Shown here in pieces: positions 33,943-47,400 of a DNA stretch of 64,000 bases (position 1 is its first letter; each line of letters begins with the position of its first letter). The stretch is from assembly GCA_914767715.1 (NCBI GenBank), contig OU612068.1:26970001-27034000 (forward strand), given 5' to 3'. A program made the translations under genes and the position numbers. The DNA comes from Membranipora membranacea. Taxonomy: Eukaryota; Bryozoa; Gymnolaemata; Cheilostomatida; Membraniporidae. The notes beneath the pieces are model-generated. The model worked only from the letters and a program-made list of their open reading frames with translations, did not search any database and had not been told where the DNA came from.

Positions 33943-36900
33943 ATGGCTGGTGCGTATAAGATTGATGTCAGCTATGATCAGTTGCTGCAGTTGCTTGACT
34001 GTCACACTACAAAGACGGAGATAGCCTGTTATTTTCAAATAAGTCGCCCCACACTGAACAGTATCATCACCGATTACGAGCTTCAAGATCTCAGGCAATG
34101 GTAAGTTACTTCACTTTGTTAAATTCAGCTCTGTGACTTTGGTGTGTCAGTTGTAACCACAGCCACTCCTTTCAAGCTTGTTCGGAGGTTATCGTGTCTG
34201 TAGGCGGTCATTTAGGGATGGCTGTAGTTTGAATTGGCCTCTTCTAACCTTACCAAAAAACTTACCCAAAGCGACAAAAGCCAGCAAACATTGGGAATAA
34301 CCTCAAAAAGGGTTTTTTTCAACAGAAAAGAATTGAAATGCTTTTATTTTTCCTGTTGCAACTATGGAAATAATAAAAATAGCTTGAAAGTAGCCTACGG
34401 TATTAGAATCTATAGGTTGTACATTCGGGACTGACAGTTTGGTAATTTATAATGTACAGTGTAGTACAGTAGTTCAAATCCTGATAATCCAAAAACCCTG
34501 ATATTTAGAACAAACATAGTCAGTCCAGGCCATAGACCTAATATAAAAATTATTTTATTTATTTATATTATATAATATACTAGCATAAATATATATAATA
34601 TAAATAATAATTTAATTCATATAAGGTCTATTGTCTCGGCTGAGCACACTGTAATTACCATCGCTTAAGTAAAACTTTCACCCATACTTTGAACATTTGA
34701 CAGCTGTCTTTTCAAAAACTAGCGAACAATTTCACATTTCTCTGAACAATCTTTCTCACCAGTCGGTAGTTGGCCCAGGGGGTCAACTCTCAAACAATCA
34801 CACACCATGATCATGTTTATAATTCTTTTTATCCCCTACAACGTTTATGTGCTTCTGAAATCTACCCCCTTTAAGAAGAGTTGAGAGTCGTGATTGAACC
34901 CCTAAGAGGATGATTGACGATCTACGCAAATTTTGACCAATTATTTTCAATTTTCTTCTTGGCGAGGTTAGTGTATTGTATGGAAATTCAAAGACCAACA
35001 ACAACTTCATGAAAAATTTGTCACTAGGCATTTGAAGTTACATACTTTATACAGAAGAGAAGACAAGAACTGAAAGGTATATTGATTACTGCAGTGATTC
35101 GATCATGGATCCTGATCACTGGTTGCCATGACAGGGTAAGAAACCTAGGGAAATCTGGGATTGAATACAGCACCAACAATCAGAAAAACTATGGTAGTTT
35201 TTGCAGGTTATCGTTGTATTAAGTCCCAGAATTCCCTGTTTTTTACTCACCAGTAATCGTTAGTAATCGATTATGTAAAAATCTGCATCTCCCTTATCAA
35301 TCAGTACAGTTAGGATATCTTTGAGCCCTTCATTGTGCCCATTCATATAGCCACAGAACTTAATCGCATTAGCGGATCTGGACATTGAGCTAGTGGTAGA
35401 AATATTCTGTTTTCCATGACAATGCGCGATCCTCCCACATGAATTACTATCCCCAATATCATGGCCTTCTGTTGTAAATTGGGAAGCATGTTGATTCTGA
35501 GCCATTTATGGTTTTCCAGCTTTTTCCCAGCAGCCTACCGCCGTAGTTGATTCTGCTTAAGTGATAACTCTTAGCAACAGAAGCAGTAAACCTGTAAAAC
35601 TGTTCCATTGTTTCAGTAAAATCCCTGTGTAGATAAATTGCATTTTTTCATGTTTTCTGGCAGTTATCCCTTCAATATGATTGAGGGGATAATTCCTACA
35701 GAAAATCGGTTTCATGATTTTTTGAGTCCCCCTCTGGCCCCGAGGGAAGAGAGAGTCTATGCTCCTTAAATCTCAACCCCAAATACACCACTAGTTGAAC
35801 ATATAGCATAACTCTAAAGAGAAATTTCGATTTGAAGTGGAAAAATACCCCCTACAAGTCAGCTATATGTGAATTACAACATTTTTACTTGTGAGTATTC
35901 TGAAAACTTACCCTCTACAACTCCTGCTAAGAGGAGTTCCAAAACGTTTTAGGGGGGTCCCCCCCAAAACGATCATAATAACATGATGATGGTGTATGAT
36001 TGTTTTAGAGTTGACCCCCTGGGGTAGTTGGGTTCCTGGGCCATCCTACATGTAAAGTTTGCACTGCATTTGGATGGCAGGTTTATGAGTTAAATTGTTG
36101 GGTAATATGGCTGCGTGATTTTCTTTTACTTTGTTACCATGACAACAGATCTATCAGAGCATAAAAAATTTTTGTCTGTTGGATTATGTAAAAAAGCTCC
36201 CAGTGGGGATGCCTCTGCTCCTAACACACTTTCAACCACTGTTACACTGATCCTGTGCAAATGTTCATCTTTTATTATTCCATCTACCTGTAAGCATGGT
36301 TTGTTCGCAAAAAATACCAAGCATCATTGATATAGCTCAATTTTTAATCACTGGCTGGAAGCATTCTTCACTCACAGGATGTTTATAAATTAAGCTCCAC
36401 TTTCCTAATGAGTGAAAGTCTAGGGTCATGTTGTTGCGTCACGCGCATTGATGTCATGTTAAATTCTGCTAAATTGACAATACTTTTTCACAGACGTTGC
36501 TATACCTTAATGTGTGGTTATGTTCCAGCTAGCATCAGAAGAGACTTAGACGCAAAGACTAGGCACCTGGTACCAAGTCTCCGTGCTCTCATTGTGATAT
36601 CTTGTTCATCGCACCAGCATTTAGGTGCGCGTGTGGTATAAAAGTTATCATAATGTGAACGCAGAGACTTCGCACTATACGCATTATGTCTCTGAGCCTA
36701 AATCTGTACAGACTAGGTGGAAAACAAATCAATCAAACATATCCATCCTTATGAAAATCGATATCTACACTGACACTCTCCAAAAGAGGAAGTGTAGTGC
36801 TAATTCTTATCAACTTTGACCCGGTGTGAGACAGACTAACAAAACACCTGGATTAGTTGAAATGTGTGGAACTATTGGAACGTCTTGCTGGAACAGATAT

Positions 36901-38286
36901 CATCAGCTGCATTCCAATGACACGCTAATTGATGATTTTCAGATAATTGTTTGAGTTCTCTAGGCTCCCCATTGTGCTCTCTATAAACTTGAGTGGAGGG
37001 CAGAAACTTGTCTGTTTTACTTAAATTGCAAGTTTCTCTCGCACAGTGTTAATTTTGGTTGAGTATCACCAACATTTTATTGTCATATGGAAACCCTGTA
37101 GATTCCCAAATTTGCAACAAATTAATTTTTAAGCAGCATTTTTCAGTATGACTGTTGAACTGTACCTCTCATTGCCCGGAAAAGTGTCAAATTCAATATT
37201 TTACATTTTCATGTGCGATCGTAAGAGCACTAACCACATGCACATTCAAAACTCCCGGTTCTGTTATGGCATGTTATACCATAGACTATTTTCACATACT
37301 ATTCACAACAATTTTGTTGCAGGGCAAGGCTAACTGATGCGGAACTAGACGACATTACTGAGAAAGCATTGGTGAAATTGCCGGGCATCGGAGAACGCAT
37401 GCTTATGGGCCACTTCAGGTCATTAGGTCACAGAGTGCAACGGCGCCGACTCAGGGAGTCAATTAAACGTGTTGATCCGATTGGTGTTGTGCAGCGCCGT
37501 GAGAATTTACAACACAGGATCACCGGGCGTGTTTACAATGTCCCACATCCTCACTATATCTGGCACATTGACGGCAACCACAAGATGAATCGCTGGGGCT
37601 TATATATCCATGGGGCTATAGATGGTTATTCGCGAAGCTGCCTTTACTTGGAGTGTCATAGCAATAACCTGGCTGAAACTGTGTACCAGCTATTTGCAGA
37701 GGCTGTTGAAAGATTTAATATCATTCCTACACATGTAAGATCTGATTACGGAACTGAGAATGTTCGAGTTTGGGATTTTATGAATGATATCTCAGATTTA
37801 ACCGGGAGTCCAGCAGTCTTCCTCGGATCTTCTGTACATAATCAAAGAATAGAGCGGTTCAATCGCGAAATCAATAAAAACATACGTGACAAGTTTGGTG
37901 TGTTGTTCAGAATGTTGGAAAGTCGAGGAATTCTAAATGTTGAAGACTCGCTGGACATTTTCGCCCTCCACTATGTCTTCCTACCCCGAATAAACGAGTC
38001 ACTCAGAATACTTATGAATTCTCACAACAACCACCCAGTCAGCTCGGAGGGAAACAAGACTCCTTATCAAATGCTTGCAACAGGAGGATTCGAAGTGCCA
38101 TACAACAAAGAAAGTGTTGATATGACACAGACATTTCGAAATAAAAATGAAATAGAGGAGCTTATTCCTCCTGAATACTTAGAACACATGATTAATACAG
38201 TACCATCATTTACAGCTGATAATGATCATGGTTGTACCGTTTACGAGGCGATCAGGGAATTTCTACACGCATATTGTTATGAATAA
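33943..38286 (+). CDS. DDE transposase/integrase with N-terminal HTH (two exons)
   Basis: Exons 33943-34100 and 37323-38286 join GT-AG (phase 2, forming a TGG codon) to give 373 residues. Exon 1 starts with ATG (MAGAYKIDVSYDQLLQLLDC) and ends in a helix-turn-helix-like 'KTEIACYFQISRPTLNSII'. Exon 2 holds an integrase core with 'WHIDGNHKMNRWGLYIHGA' (D136), 'VRSDYGTENVRVW' (D194) and 'VHNQRIERFNREI' (E230). The D194-E230 spacing is 35 residues, the D,D(35)E spacing of retroviral and IS3-type integrases. Proteins with this WHIDGNHK core are abundant in fish, corals and lancelets and are often labelled only 'integrase core domain'. No stop or frameshift seen: it may be active. The + strand has no ATG near the start of exon 2, so the short exon is needed. 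The C-terminus has no recognised domain. Confidence 0.9.
34531..34632. mobile_element. MITE with CATAGACCT termini (copy 1)
   Basis: AT-rich palindrome starting CATAGACCTAATATAAA and ending AAGGTCTAT(T). The flanking octamers GTCCAGGC and GTCTCGGC agree in six of eight positions. It lies in the transposase intron. Two better-preserved relatives are at 44565 and 53162. Confidence 0.6.
34773..36024. mobile_element. 1.25-kb element with CCCCAGGGGGT termini
   Basis: Inverted termini (G)CCCAGGGGGTCAACTCT and AGAGTTGACCCCCTGGGG, extending about 45 bp with matching ACAATCA.ACACCAT blocks. Flanked by TAGTTG on both sides (34767-34772 and 36025-36030), a 6-bp duplication. It lies in the transposase intron. 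It holds one 81-codon frame on the - strand (35260-35505) with no recognised domain. The family also occurs at 52700-52986. Confidence 0.75.
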
Positions 38287-38940
38287 TTTTTTTTCAAGAG
38301 ACTGACATGAATATACCTCAGTGTTTTACGACTGTGTGACCTCTGATGCTCTGACAAGGCTTTTCTTACCACCTGCTAAATGCTTTTCACTCTCAGGTAA
38401 TATATACATATATAAATTGAATTGATACATCCAATTTAAGCAGTAACATTAGTGAATACACTTGCAACGCGCTTCATATCCGTTGTGGAATATTATTTAT
38501 TGCATGTACAATGTTTGCAATATTTCAGATCTATGGAATTTAAATATCTGCCAGCATAACACAACCTTTATCTACAAACGCCCATGTAGAAAGCATAAAA
38601 TAAAAATACAACATTAGCAAAATACATACCATGCATAGGCTTACAACAGAAGTTCCCGTTTAAAAGCCACAATTTTGAAATAATACGACAAGGTGTAATA
38701 ACTATTTCTGAAACTTGAAAATCCTTATATTGTCCTAGCCAACTTAGACATACAAGTACGGTAGAGACTTTTTTGACGTACAGGTCAACAGTCATCAATA
38801 CAACGGTAATTAGACATGGTATTTAAAATTGGTTTACAGAGATAATTGCATCCTATCAGCAGTGGTGCTGCAGTATGAAGGATATTAAACTTCAGACTAA
38901 TTATGTGCCGGTAACACACAATGTTTAGTTGGGTAATATT
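38287..38940. other. Gap between convergent transposase and HECT genes
   Basis: AT-rich 3' ends of two convergent genes. I see no exon, hairpin terminator or repeat. A possible AATAAA-like polyadenylation signal for the + gene lies in the AT-rich stretch near 38597. Confidence 0.4.
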
Positions 38941-41420
38941 TTACATTGTTCCAAAGAGTTTTGTGCTGAATGCTGTGTCCATCAGCGCCATCAGCCTGGA
39001 TTCAGCAGGATAACGAGTAGTCGAATCTGGTGGGATCGGCAAATACATCTGGTTAGCACATGTAGATGCTGTAGGCATCCAGTGCTCATGAGGACGGAAG
39101 GTTATAGTAGGCTTCATCTTGAAACCAAGCACGGGTTCATATCTGCTGCCAGTGGCGAATTCCAGAATATCTTCTGGGGTTATTTTTCCGTTAACTCCTT
39201 TTCGATTTCCACCTGAAAGCAATGACACTATTGAACAACATGTATGTTTTTGCATTAACCAAGGTTAGATTGCCTGAGGGAGGATTTCTCCGCTGTGACA
39301 ATACTGCTAAGATAGGTCTTCTCATGGTTTCCACTAACAATTAAGAAAGAAAACTCAAGTTAAAGGTTTATAAAAGTGACAAGCTGAAACCTATAGAGCG
39401 CTCTTGTTCAGTTTTGAATTTTTAGCTATGTTGACTGCATTTCACTAAGAAATAATGTGAAATAGCTGCATTTTACTTGATCTACCAAAGACAATTTATC
39501 AGCTAATTTGTGTATGTCACTTTGCTAGTGTTTTAGGCTTGTAGCGGAGGGCCTGAAAAGTGACTTTGTAGCTATGAACTGTAAAGCTAAACTTATTTTT
39601 GCGCAGGAGTGTTCATCGACACCATGACTAACAAGACATAATTATAACATGATTCTCGCTTACCGAAGACGTCTCTGACATATTTATTGAACAGCCCGTA
39701 AGCTTGATCATGTCGTTTTCTCAAATTACTACTCTGGGGAGCATCAGATTGTGTGGTGAATATTCTGAGAAAACGGGATGGCGTTTCGTGTTTTTGTTTG
39801 TGTGTCATCATCAGCTGTTCCACTTCTTTTATCTTCATCAGCTACAATATTACATTGGCATTAATCCAGGGGCGATTATGACCACTACGGAGATATTGGC
39901 AATGGGAGTTATCCTCCCATGAAAAAGAGGCAGACAATTAACATGTCTGAAAAATTGAAAACGGTCAAGTATGTCAAAACGGTTGAACATAGAGTTGATA
40001 TAGGGGTTTTTTGGCACGTTTTATTCAAATTTCCCAGCTATATCTTTCTGTTTTCTCTACTCCTTCAACGTGTTTTGAGCCCTTTCGGGTTGGATGAGGC
40101 AACAGAAAGCTAGACTAGGCAGTAAACTTTTTTTTGCAATATACACCCCCTGCATCAATCTCACCTCACGTCTTTTTCAGTAGGGTATGGGAATGATGCC
40201 AGCATTCAACTAAAACAGCAGATTAAAACCTACCAGTTATTTCAAACTTGGTACCTACTACCCACCTTCCAAATGCCTGAGCGCTTCAGTCCACTCTTAT
40301 ATTGCTCGTAATGCTCTCCGTCCTTCAATGGCGGTACCGTACATACAGGCCCTCCCTGTATCACACTCATTCCTATTAAACGAGAATAAGATACTTACAC
40401 CTCAATTTGAATACAGTTCATGTCTACTACAGGGTAAAAGTTTATGCGGAGTTACGATAGGAAGCATTGCTGCAATGTTGACAATGTACCAATATTTCCA
40501 TCAGGGGATGTGACAATAAGGAAGTACCGTGATATCTCGCCTATAAGACACAGGCCTTTTAAGTGAATCGTCAAATCTGTCAAATTTTCAGGCTTTATCT
40601 CGTCCTAGAGTAAACGTTGAAATTAGATTGATTGATTGAGGGAAATATCCAGCTCTCGCTGTGGCAATTCATGGGAATGTTAAAGCGTTAGACTTAGTAC
40701 TACGTGCATGGTGGGGGTGAATCACAATTTTCCCTATAGATAAAGACATAGACAAAGAAGGCTTTGATAGGAGTTGGTCTAATGCGGGCAAGTCTTGATG
40801 TAATGTCATGGCCCTAAAAAGATGTTTGCGCATTTAAGATTAAGAAACCATTTGGGAAAACCCGGTAATAGGTCACAGAAGATAACGATTTTTTGTGCAT
40901 GCAGAAGATATAGCTGGCTGGCTGTTGATGAATTTTGCCGCCGAATCTTTATCTGTAAAGAGTGCCGACATTAGGTCTAATGAGAATATGCATTGCCTTC
41001 AATGACACTTGCTTTAACCAGTCAATTGTAGGATGAGGAATGTTTAGCAACAACTGCTTGCTCTTGACAACTTTTGCATTACCCAGAGTGGCTCGGCTCT
41101 GTATTATCCAATATTTGCAAATGTGGCCTGGCCCTGTAAATATCTGGTCCATAGCTAATAAAGTGTACGACAAGACAGTCATGAAAGACCCAAAACTTCA
41201 TCAACCAATCATTTTAAATATGTATTGTGGACCTATACGTTGAAAGCCTCCTCATTTTAAACTTCAGTACCTGTGATAAGGCCGTAAACATAGTAGAGCT
41301 GACTGTCAAAATGTCCCTTAATATACACTAGCTCGTTATCATCCTCTGTAAGCATCTCCCTCACTTCTGTGAGAAAAAGGTTGAAAAATTCCTTGCGTGG
41401 ACCTCCATAATCCTCTGCAT
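38941..41420 (-). CDS. HECT catalytic region
   Basis: Exons 41271-41420 (GPRKEFF block, ends LITG), 39664-39841 and 38941-39212. The last exon gives the C-lobe with the thioester cysteine, the flanking ASTC.NQMYLP motif, and a C-terminus ending FSTKLFGTM. Between 41271 and 39841 a piece reading 'LLAMDQIFTGPGHICKYWI' and 'NIPHPTIDWLKQ' (minus, about 41110-40990) resembles the middle of HECT N-lobes, but I cannot place its splice sites with confidence. Confidence 0.85.
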
Positions 41421-44400
41421 CTGAATAATAAACAATAATTATGATTAATGAGTGTACAAGAAACCTACAAGTATGGTAAAGATGTGAGAGATTAATCCTA
41501 GACTCTACGCAGGACTCGGGGGATGGGCCAGCAGAGGACAGGCTCCCTTCTCCCTTATGCACCAAGGAAGACCTAACCCTAAGTAATATAAACAATTTCC
41601 TCGTGATATTGAGGAGTTGTTCCCCCATTTACACTGAGAGAATAACTGCCATTATATTTGGTTTAACACAAATCTAACCAGCAATTTTTTTCCACCAAGG
41701 AATCGTTACTACATACATGAACTATTTTACTGTTTCATCTTCACATAGATTACTAGATCAGACAAATGATTTGTAAATAAGAACTCAGATATTTGCTGTC
41801 CAAACATCTCGGATCTGAATGCCCACTTGAGACAGTGAAGTATCTGATCGGACAGTGAGTTAATATTCTCTACCTTCCAACCGGAACGAGACCTCTAGAG
41901 GTACCCTCGTGTCTAAACACTCTGTTACTCGATGTTGATCTGCATCGATTATCTCATCAACAGTTGAGCTCACTATATTGCTCCTAGAGATCATGATTGG
42001 TACTGTTGCGCCCTCTATTACTTCAAATGTTGAAGTCAGATCAAGCGGTCTAGCATCTGGACGCCATGCAGCCTCCCTGTAAGCTCGGAGAACCTTCACC
42101 GCATCAGGTCTTGTGCAGCGACTGCTCACTCTAAAAACAAAGAGAAGACATTGGCGTAACTTGACAGAAACTACTACATGTCAGAAGTCATCTTTAAGCT
42201 GGTATTGATAAATTCTAAAGATCAAAAGCTTTCATGTGAGCTGATGTTCAATTCTCAAAACTCAAGTCCTAAGCGTTAGCCTGGCAGTGAAAAGTGGTCA
42301 TGTTGGCAGTATTGTACATCAGGTCAGGACTTTTTTTTATATACGTCCACCATTGAAATATTCGAAGAGCCCCTATATCAGACGGCTAAGTTCAAAATTT
42401 CTTATTTTAGTAAGCATAGGCCTAATTTGAGACTGCCCACTACTGTTTTATTAGATATAATTTTAGGCCTAAATGAATTTGGGCCAGGTTTTATCCTGGA
42501 ACGAGCCTCTTGGTTTTGGCTAGCAAAGGGCTGTCCTAGGTCAATATGTTGACTGCAAATGGATGGGATACTGGACAACCTGATAGTACTGACTAGTAAG
42601 TTTTGGGAGGGGACAGATTTCTGGTTTGGTGACGTGGATAAGTTGATCGATCTGCTTACAGCACTGGTTTCCATCAGAGGGATTTGTTAATGGTATTCAC
42701 TTGTAACAAGCCCCATTTGCAACATAATTTTTTGGTCGGGAGGGCATAACTTTATCAGTGATCTACATCTCTGAGTATATTACGAGTGTAGTATTTAATA
42801 AGTACTGACTTTTCATTGTGTTGATTACGACAGGCAAATAGCAAAGCTGGCAGCATGTACCTACATGTAGCTCTCACAATTAGCCACCATTGACAAGTTA
42901 ATTCCAATCCATATAAATCGTACTAATGGGTGGGAAGAAATGTTCACAAGCCTGGGTGAATCGTCGCCGAGGACGACGACCAGCCAGTATTCTATTACAA
43001 GACAGAGTTTTCAATTGTGGTCTTATCATGCTGAAACCAACCCTAACCTGACCAAACTGCTATGTTTTTTGGCGACTCTATCTCGCATTGTGTTTGTGTT
43101 TCTAAGGCAGATACCAAATGTAGAATTATTGTAAAGTGTTTTCCATGACTTTAAATTAAAAATTTAATATACATACAGAATATCAATCTTAACTCCTTTG
43201 CTAATTTCTTGATTATACAAAATACAGCTGTGCCCCTTATAATGAGCTGAGTTTCTCTTGTCTATTTATTAGCTATTATGGCTAGGAGGGTAATCATTTT
43301 CAGTTTCATGCAGGTTGATGTTTACATTCATGGTCATCATTATGGCAGTAAAATTTTAGCTTTTGGCACAGTGGGGGATGTGCAAGTCTGCATTTGGTTG
43401 TATTAATGAAAAAAAATAACAACGCCAATTAGTACCGAAATGGTACCCGAATACCTAACGTTCATCATGGAACAGTTTAATATTGGTTAACGTACATGTG
43501 CTACCAGTTTTCAAACTAGCCTTTTCTTAGTTAGACTTAGAGCTTCAAAATGATGGGAAATAATCTATTTACACGAAAAACATCTTAACAGGGCACGGTT
43601 TAACAATAGAACATACCACGCAACACTACCCAAGTCCCCTGTTTCCGCTGCTAGTAAATCGATGGTGTGAACAAGCTTGGGCCTATTAAATCACACATAT
43701 TTTGCTGCAAAAGGTAAGTAGTACCTTTTGGCCTCATTGAAAGCTATGAGAATTGATTTTTCCTCATTTGACAAATCTTCACTATCAGCTGATGGCGCTT
43801 GAAGAGACAGATTGGCAGTGACTTGTGTAGGAGGATCCGAGTTGCCAGATGTAGTGGCCGCTTGGTTGGAGACTTCAGTTTCTTGGACTTCACGAGCTGT
43901 AAAACCATGGACACTGAGAGTGCCGGTACCAGAAGAGACTCTTGATCTGGTTGCGGCTGGTCTCCTCGCTGTGCCGGTAGCTGCCGGTCGATTGCTGCTC
44001 CCTACCAGCTGCTCAGATACGACCTCTATATCCTCGTCACTATCAGCAGTACCTCTAACAAATAATAAATCAAGCATAAATCCAGCCAAATCTTGGGCGA
44101 ATGAAGAGTGACACCAATAAAACTGCTGCCGATGTCGCAACATCTCGGCATTTTGGTCAAAGCACACTCATCAATTCATCATGAGCCAGTTGACATCAAC
44201 GCCACTGCACACCAATACTAAATGTTTGGGAACAAAGCTGAAGCCCTTTTGATTTGACAGCAAATTAACACTTCAATCGACTCAGGGAATATGCCAGCAC
44301 CATAAAAGCAATGAGTAAAAGTATGTGATTCTCTCAACACTAGTAGTTAATAATGGAATGTCAATGTTGAAACTGATTATTGATCCTGATTTTTTTACAT

Positions 44401-47400
44401 GTGTTTCCAAGGTTGTTGCTAAAAATAGCACCGTTGCTCCATTTTTTTATTAAAATTACAATAATTTCTCCAAAACTACCCAGCAACCTATTTGCCCCAG
44501 GGGGCAGCTCTGAACAAAGCATACACTATGCTCAAGTCTTTCTTGATTTTTTACCACCTACAACCATAGACCTAATATAAATATTTATTTATATTAGGTC
44601 TATGCCTACAACACATTCTCTGACTTCTGACAAAAGACCCCATACAAAGACTCAAATTCTGAGGACTGAAATATACCCCCAACAAGTCACCATAACGCAT
44701 AATAATACCTAGAAAGGCAATTCGTTGTCAGTTACTCAAGCAACAATTATTAAAAGTCTTTATATGGCCTATAATATACATAGAAAACCATAATTTGATT
44801 AGGAGTCTTCTACACAATCATATTGTGGAGACAACTCTTTGAAAACCCTAGAACTCCAATTGCTCTAGCAAATGTTGAGAGGCTCCTGAGAACAACTCCC
44901 TACAAAGATGACTTTGGAAGTGTATAGAACCTCCCTTAACATTGAGAAAGACCTGTGCGTAGTGTAGCTTCATTTGGAAGATGACCCTCGGGACTATTTT
45001 CTAAAATTCTCACCAAATTTTGTTAAGTTCGGAAAGGATTATGGAAATGGCAGCTGTTCAAAATTAATTATGATAGACACAAAATGTATCATCACTCAAG
45101 TCAACCCTGTTAATTCTGAGTTGGTTGCCTATGATGGTGACTTCATACAGGCCTTCATCCCCTTGCTTCTCACTGAAAGAGAAACTTGACCCATATACAA
45201 TAGTGGTATAAATAATATCGGTCAACAATACAATTGGTCAGGAATAGTACACAAGTCATTGAAAATGGAACATGGGGCTGGGACACACATGACATACGGT
45301 ACACACAACACAGTTTTGATATGGAGCGAGATCCAATGGGTTTTTTTTTTACAATACTTAGGTAAAAGCCAGTGTTTACGTTACCTAAAAATTAAATATG
45401 AAAATCTGACAGGGTACGTTCACAACGGATTTGTAAAATTTATAGCCATACGGTATGTCTATCAATAAGGGGAATAAATGATACTGTATACCACAGGTAA
45501 TAAAATACGATGTCAATCAATCATTGACTTGTAATACATGTCCCTATGCAGCTTGAACACTCAATAAAATATCCTGAGACTGCCCCCAGCGGATGGTCAG
45601 CTAAAAATGATCACCAGGAAAGTGTAAGAGCTCCTCCCCACTAATTCCACCAGCTTGAGTTAAAAGTGTCACCCTTTCCACTAACTAGTTGTACATACAT
45701 GCTACCTTTGACACGATATCCCTCCCACAGCTGTTATCATTACTTGAGAATTTTCTTGGCATTATCTGCTTGTCCTTAAGATGATAGCACCGATGGTCTC
45801 AAAAGCTCTTTTGTGTATTTGTTTTGTTGAATCAAACAAGAGCACGACTCCAAATCAAATATATACTTTTGCATAATCCAATGCCAGTTTGAGTTCTTTA
45901 CTGAAGTGTACACTGCACCACACCATTGTTGGTTTGGTAGACCAGACTAGGTGAACGCCTTAGAGCAACATCAGCTTCAATTAGAATATCAGAGAATACA
46001 TTTATATAGGGCATGCCGATATCAATGTGAGACAACTCAAAATTTCACACACCTGGTATTTGTGGACTCTTCATTACCACTCTCATTCAAGGAGATAGCT
46101 GGTAGGTCATCTCCTTCATCTTTTTCCTCACTGTAAAACATACAATTATACTGATGATACTGATGATACTAATGACTTTATCAGCTTTGAATGTTACCAC
46201 CATATCAGCAAACTCATGGGCTCCTACCTATCGGCAGCTTTGGTTCGTTGGTCTGTCCTGGGTCTTCAAACATCGGTTATAATTAGTGTCGCAATCGATG
46301 CCACTGGCTGAACCAGGCACTTGCATTCAGGTCGCTAATAAATCCTATTGAATAACTGCTTATACAATGAGCAGGTTTGCAAAGTATCTGATGACAGTCA
46401 ACTCATCAGAGCTTTTCTAATATGCTAAAATTGGAATGTTCAGGTATATGACTAGGTAGATAGATATAATAATCTCCAATCAGTTTGATATTCTAATAAG
46501 TTCAATTCAATACAAAATTTCCATACTATCCTTTGCAATTCGACTTCTCTAAATTTTAAGTAAAAGTACAATAAATCTTCCATATACATTGTACGTCATT
46601 ATCTCATTTTGACAATGAAAGTAATGTCATGTTTGGAATCAGCATGCTCAAAAATGTCTAAGACCAGTATTCAATTATCACTTCCTGGTTGGGTCTACTG
46701 TGAGTTGTCCACCCCTGCACATGCAGAGATAAAAGAGGACAGCTGACATTTTTTACTAAAAAAATTTTCTGATTCATGATCGAAATTTCAACTGTTTATC
46801 ATGTTTTATTCAACTCGATACCTCTAAAGCCTCATATTGATTCCTTGGATATTTTTAAGTCCTTACATGCAAACCCATCAACATACATTGAATCAAGAGG
46901 AGAGCCTAACAAACAAACAGTTTATGAGTCAAAGTGACAAGTAAATTGTATGTGCCATGTGTAACTGAAAGCTGCATGTTAGGCATTGACCTGTTCACTA
47001 CATTTCAGACATGCCTATGCCTATCGAATCGATTGAAAATACGAACAATGCAAACATGAGAACAAGAAACACTTTGCCAACTGAAAACTTTGACAACCAA
47101 CCTTTTTGTGTCCTGTAAATATCATAAATGTTTATAATTACACAAAGGTCCTGCATGTACACTAATGTACATTTTTACTATCTTTATAAGATCATCGGAA
47201 ATTAATGATCATAGTGACCAGGGTTTTCCTGGTGAATGCTAGACAAGTGGAGTGAATTGCCCAGAATTGATAATTATGCATTTTTCCAATAAGAACCTCT
47301 TTTCAAGGGTGATAAAGCTTGGGGGTTTGCCTTGGAATTTATAAAGCAAGTTATCAAAATGCACAAAGCATGCTTACATCAAATAGTGATACCGGATTCA

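Noticed and set aside
37148-37337. Two short overlapping + strand frames before the integrase
   Set aside because: They lie in the intron between the HTH exon and exon 2, have no family match, and are out of phase with the splice acceptor.
43812-44111. 99-codon + strand frame opposite the HECT-gene exon 43725-44054
   Set aside because: Antisense of a phase-consistent coding exon; composition is that of reverse-complemented Ser/Thr/Ala codons.
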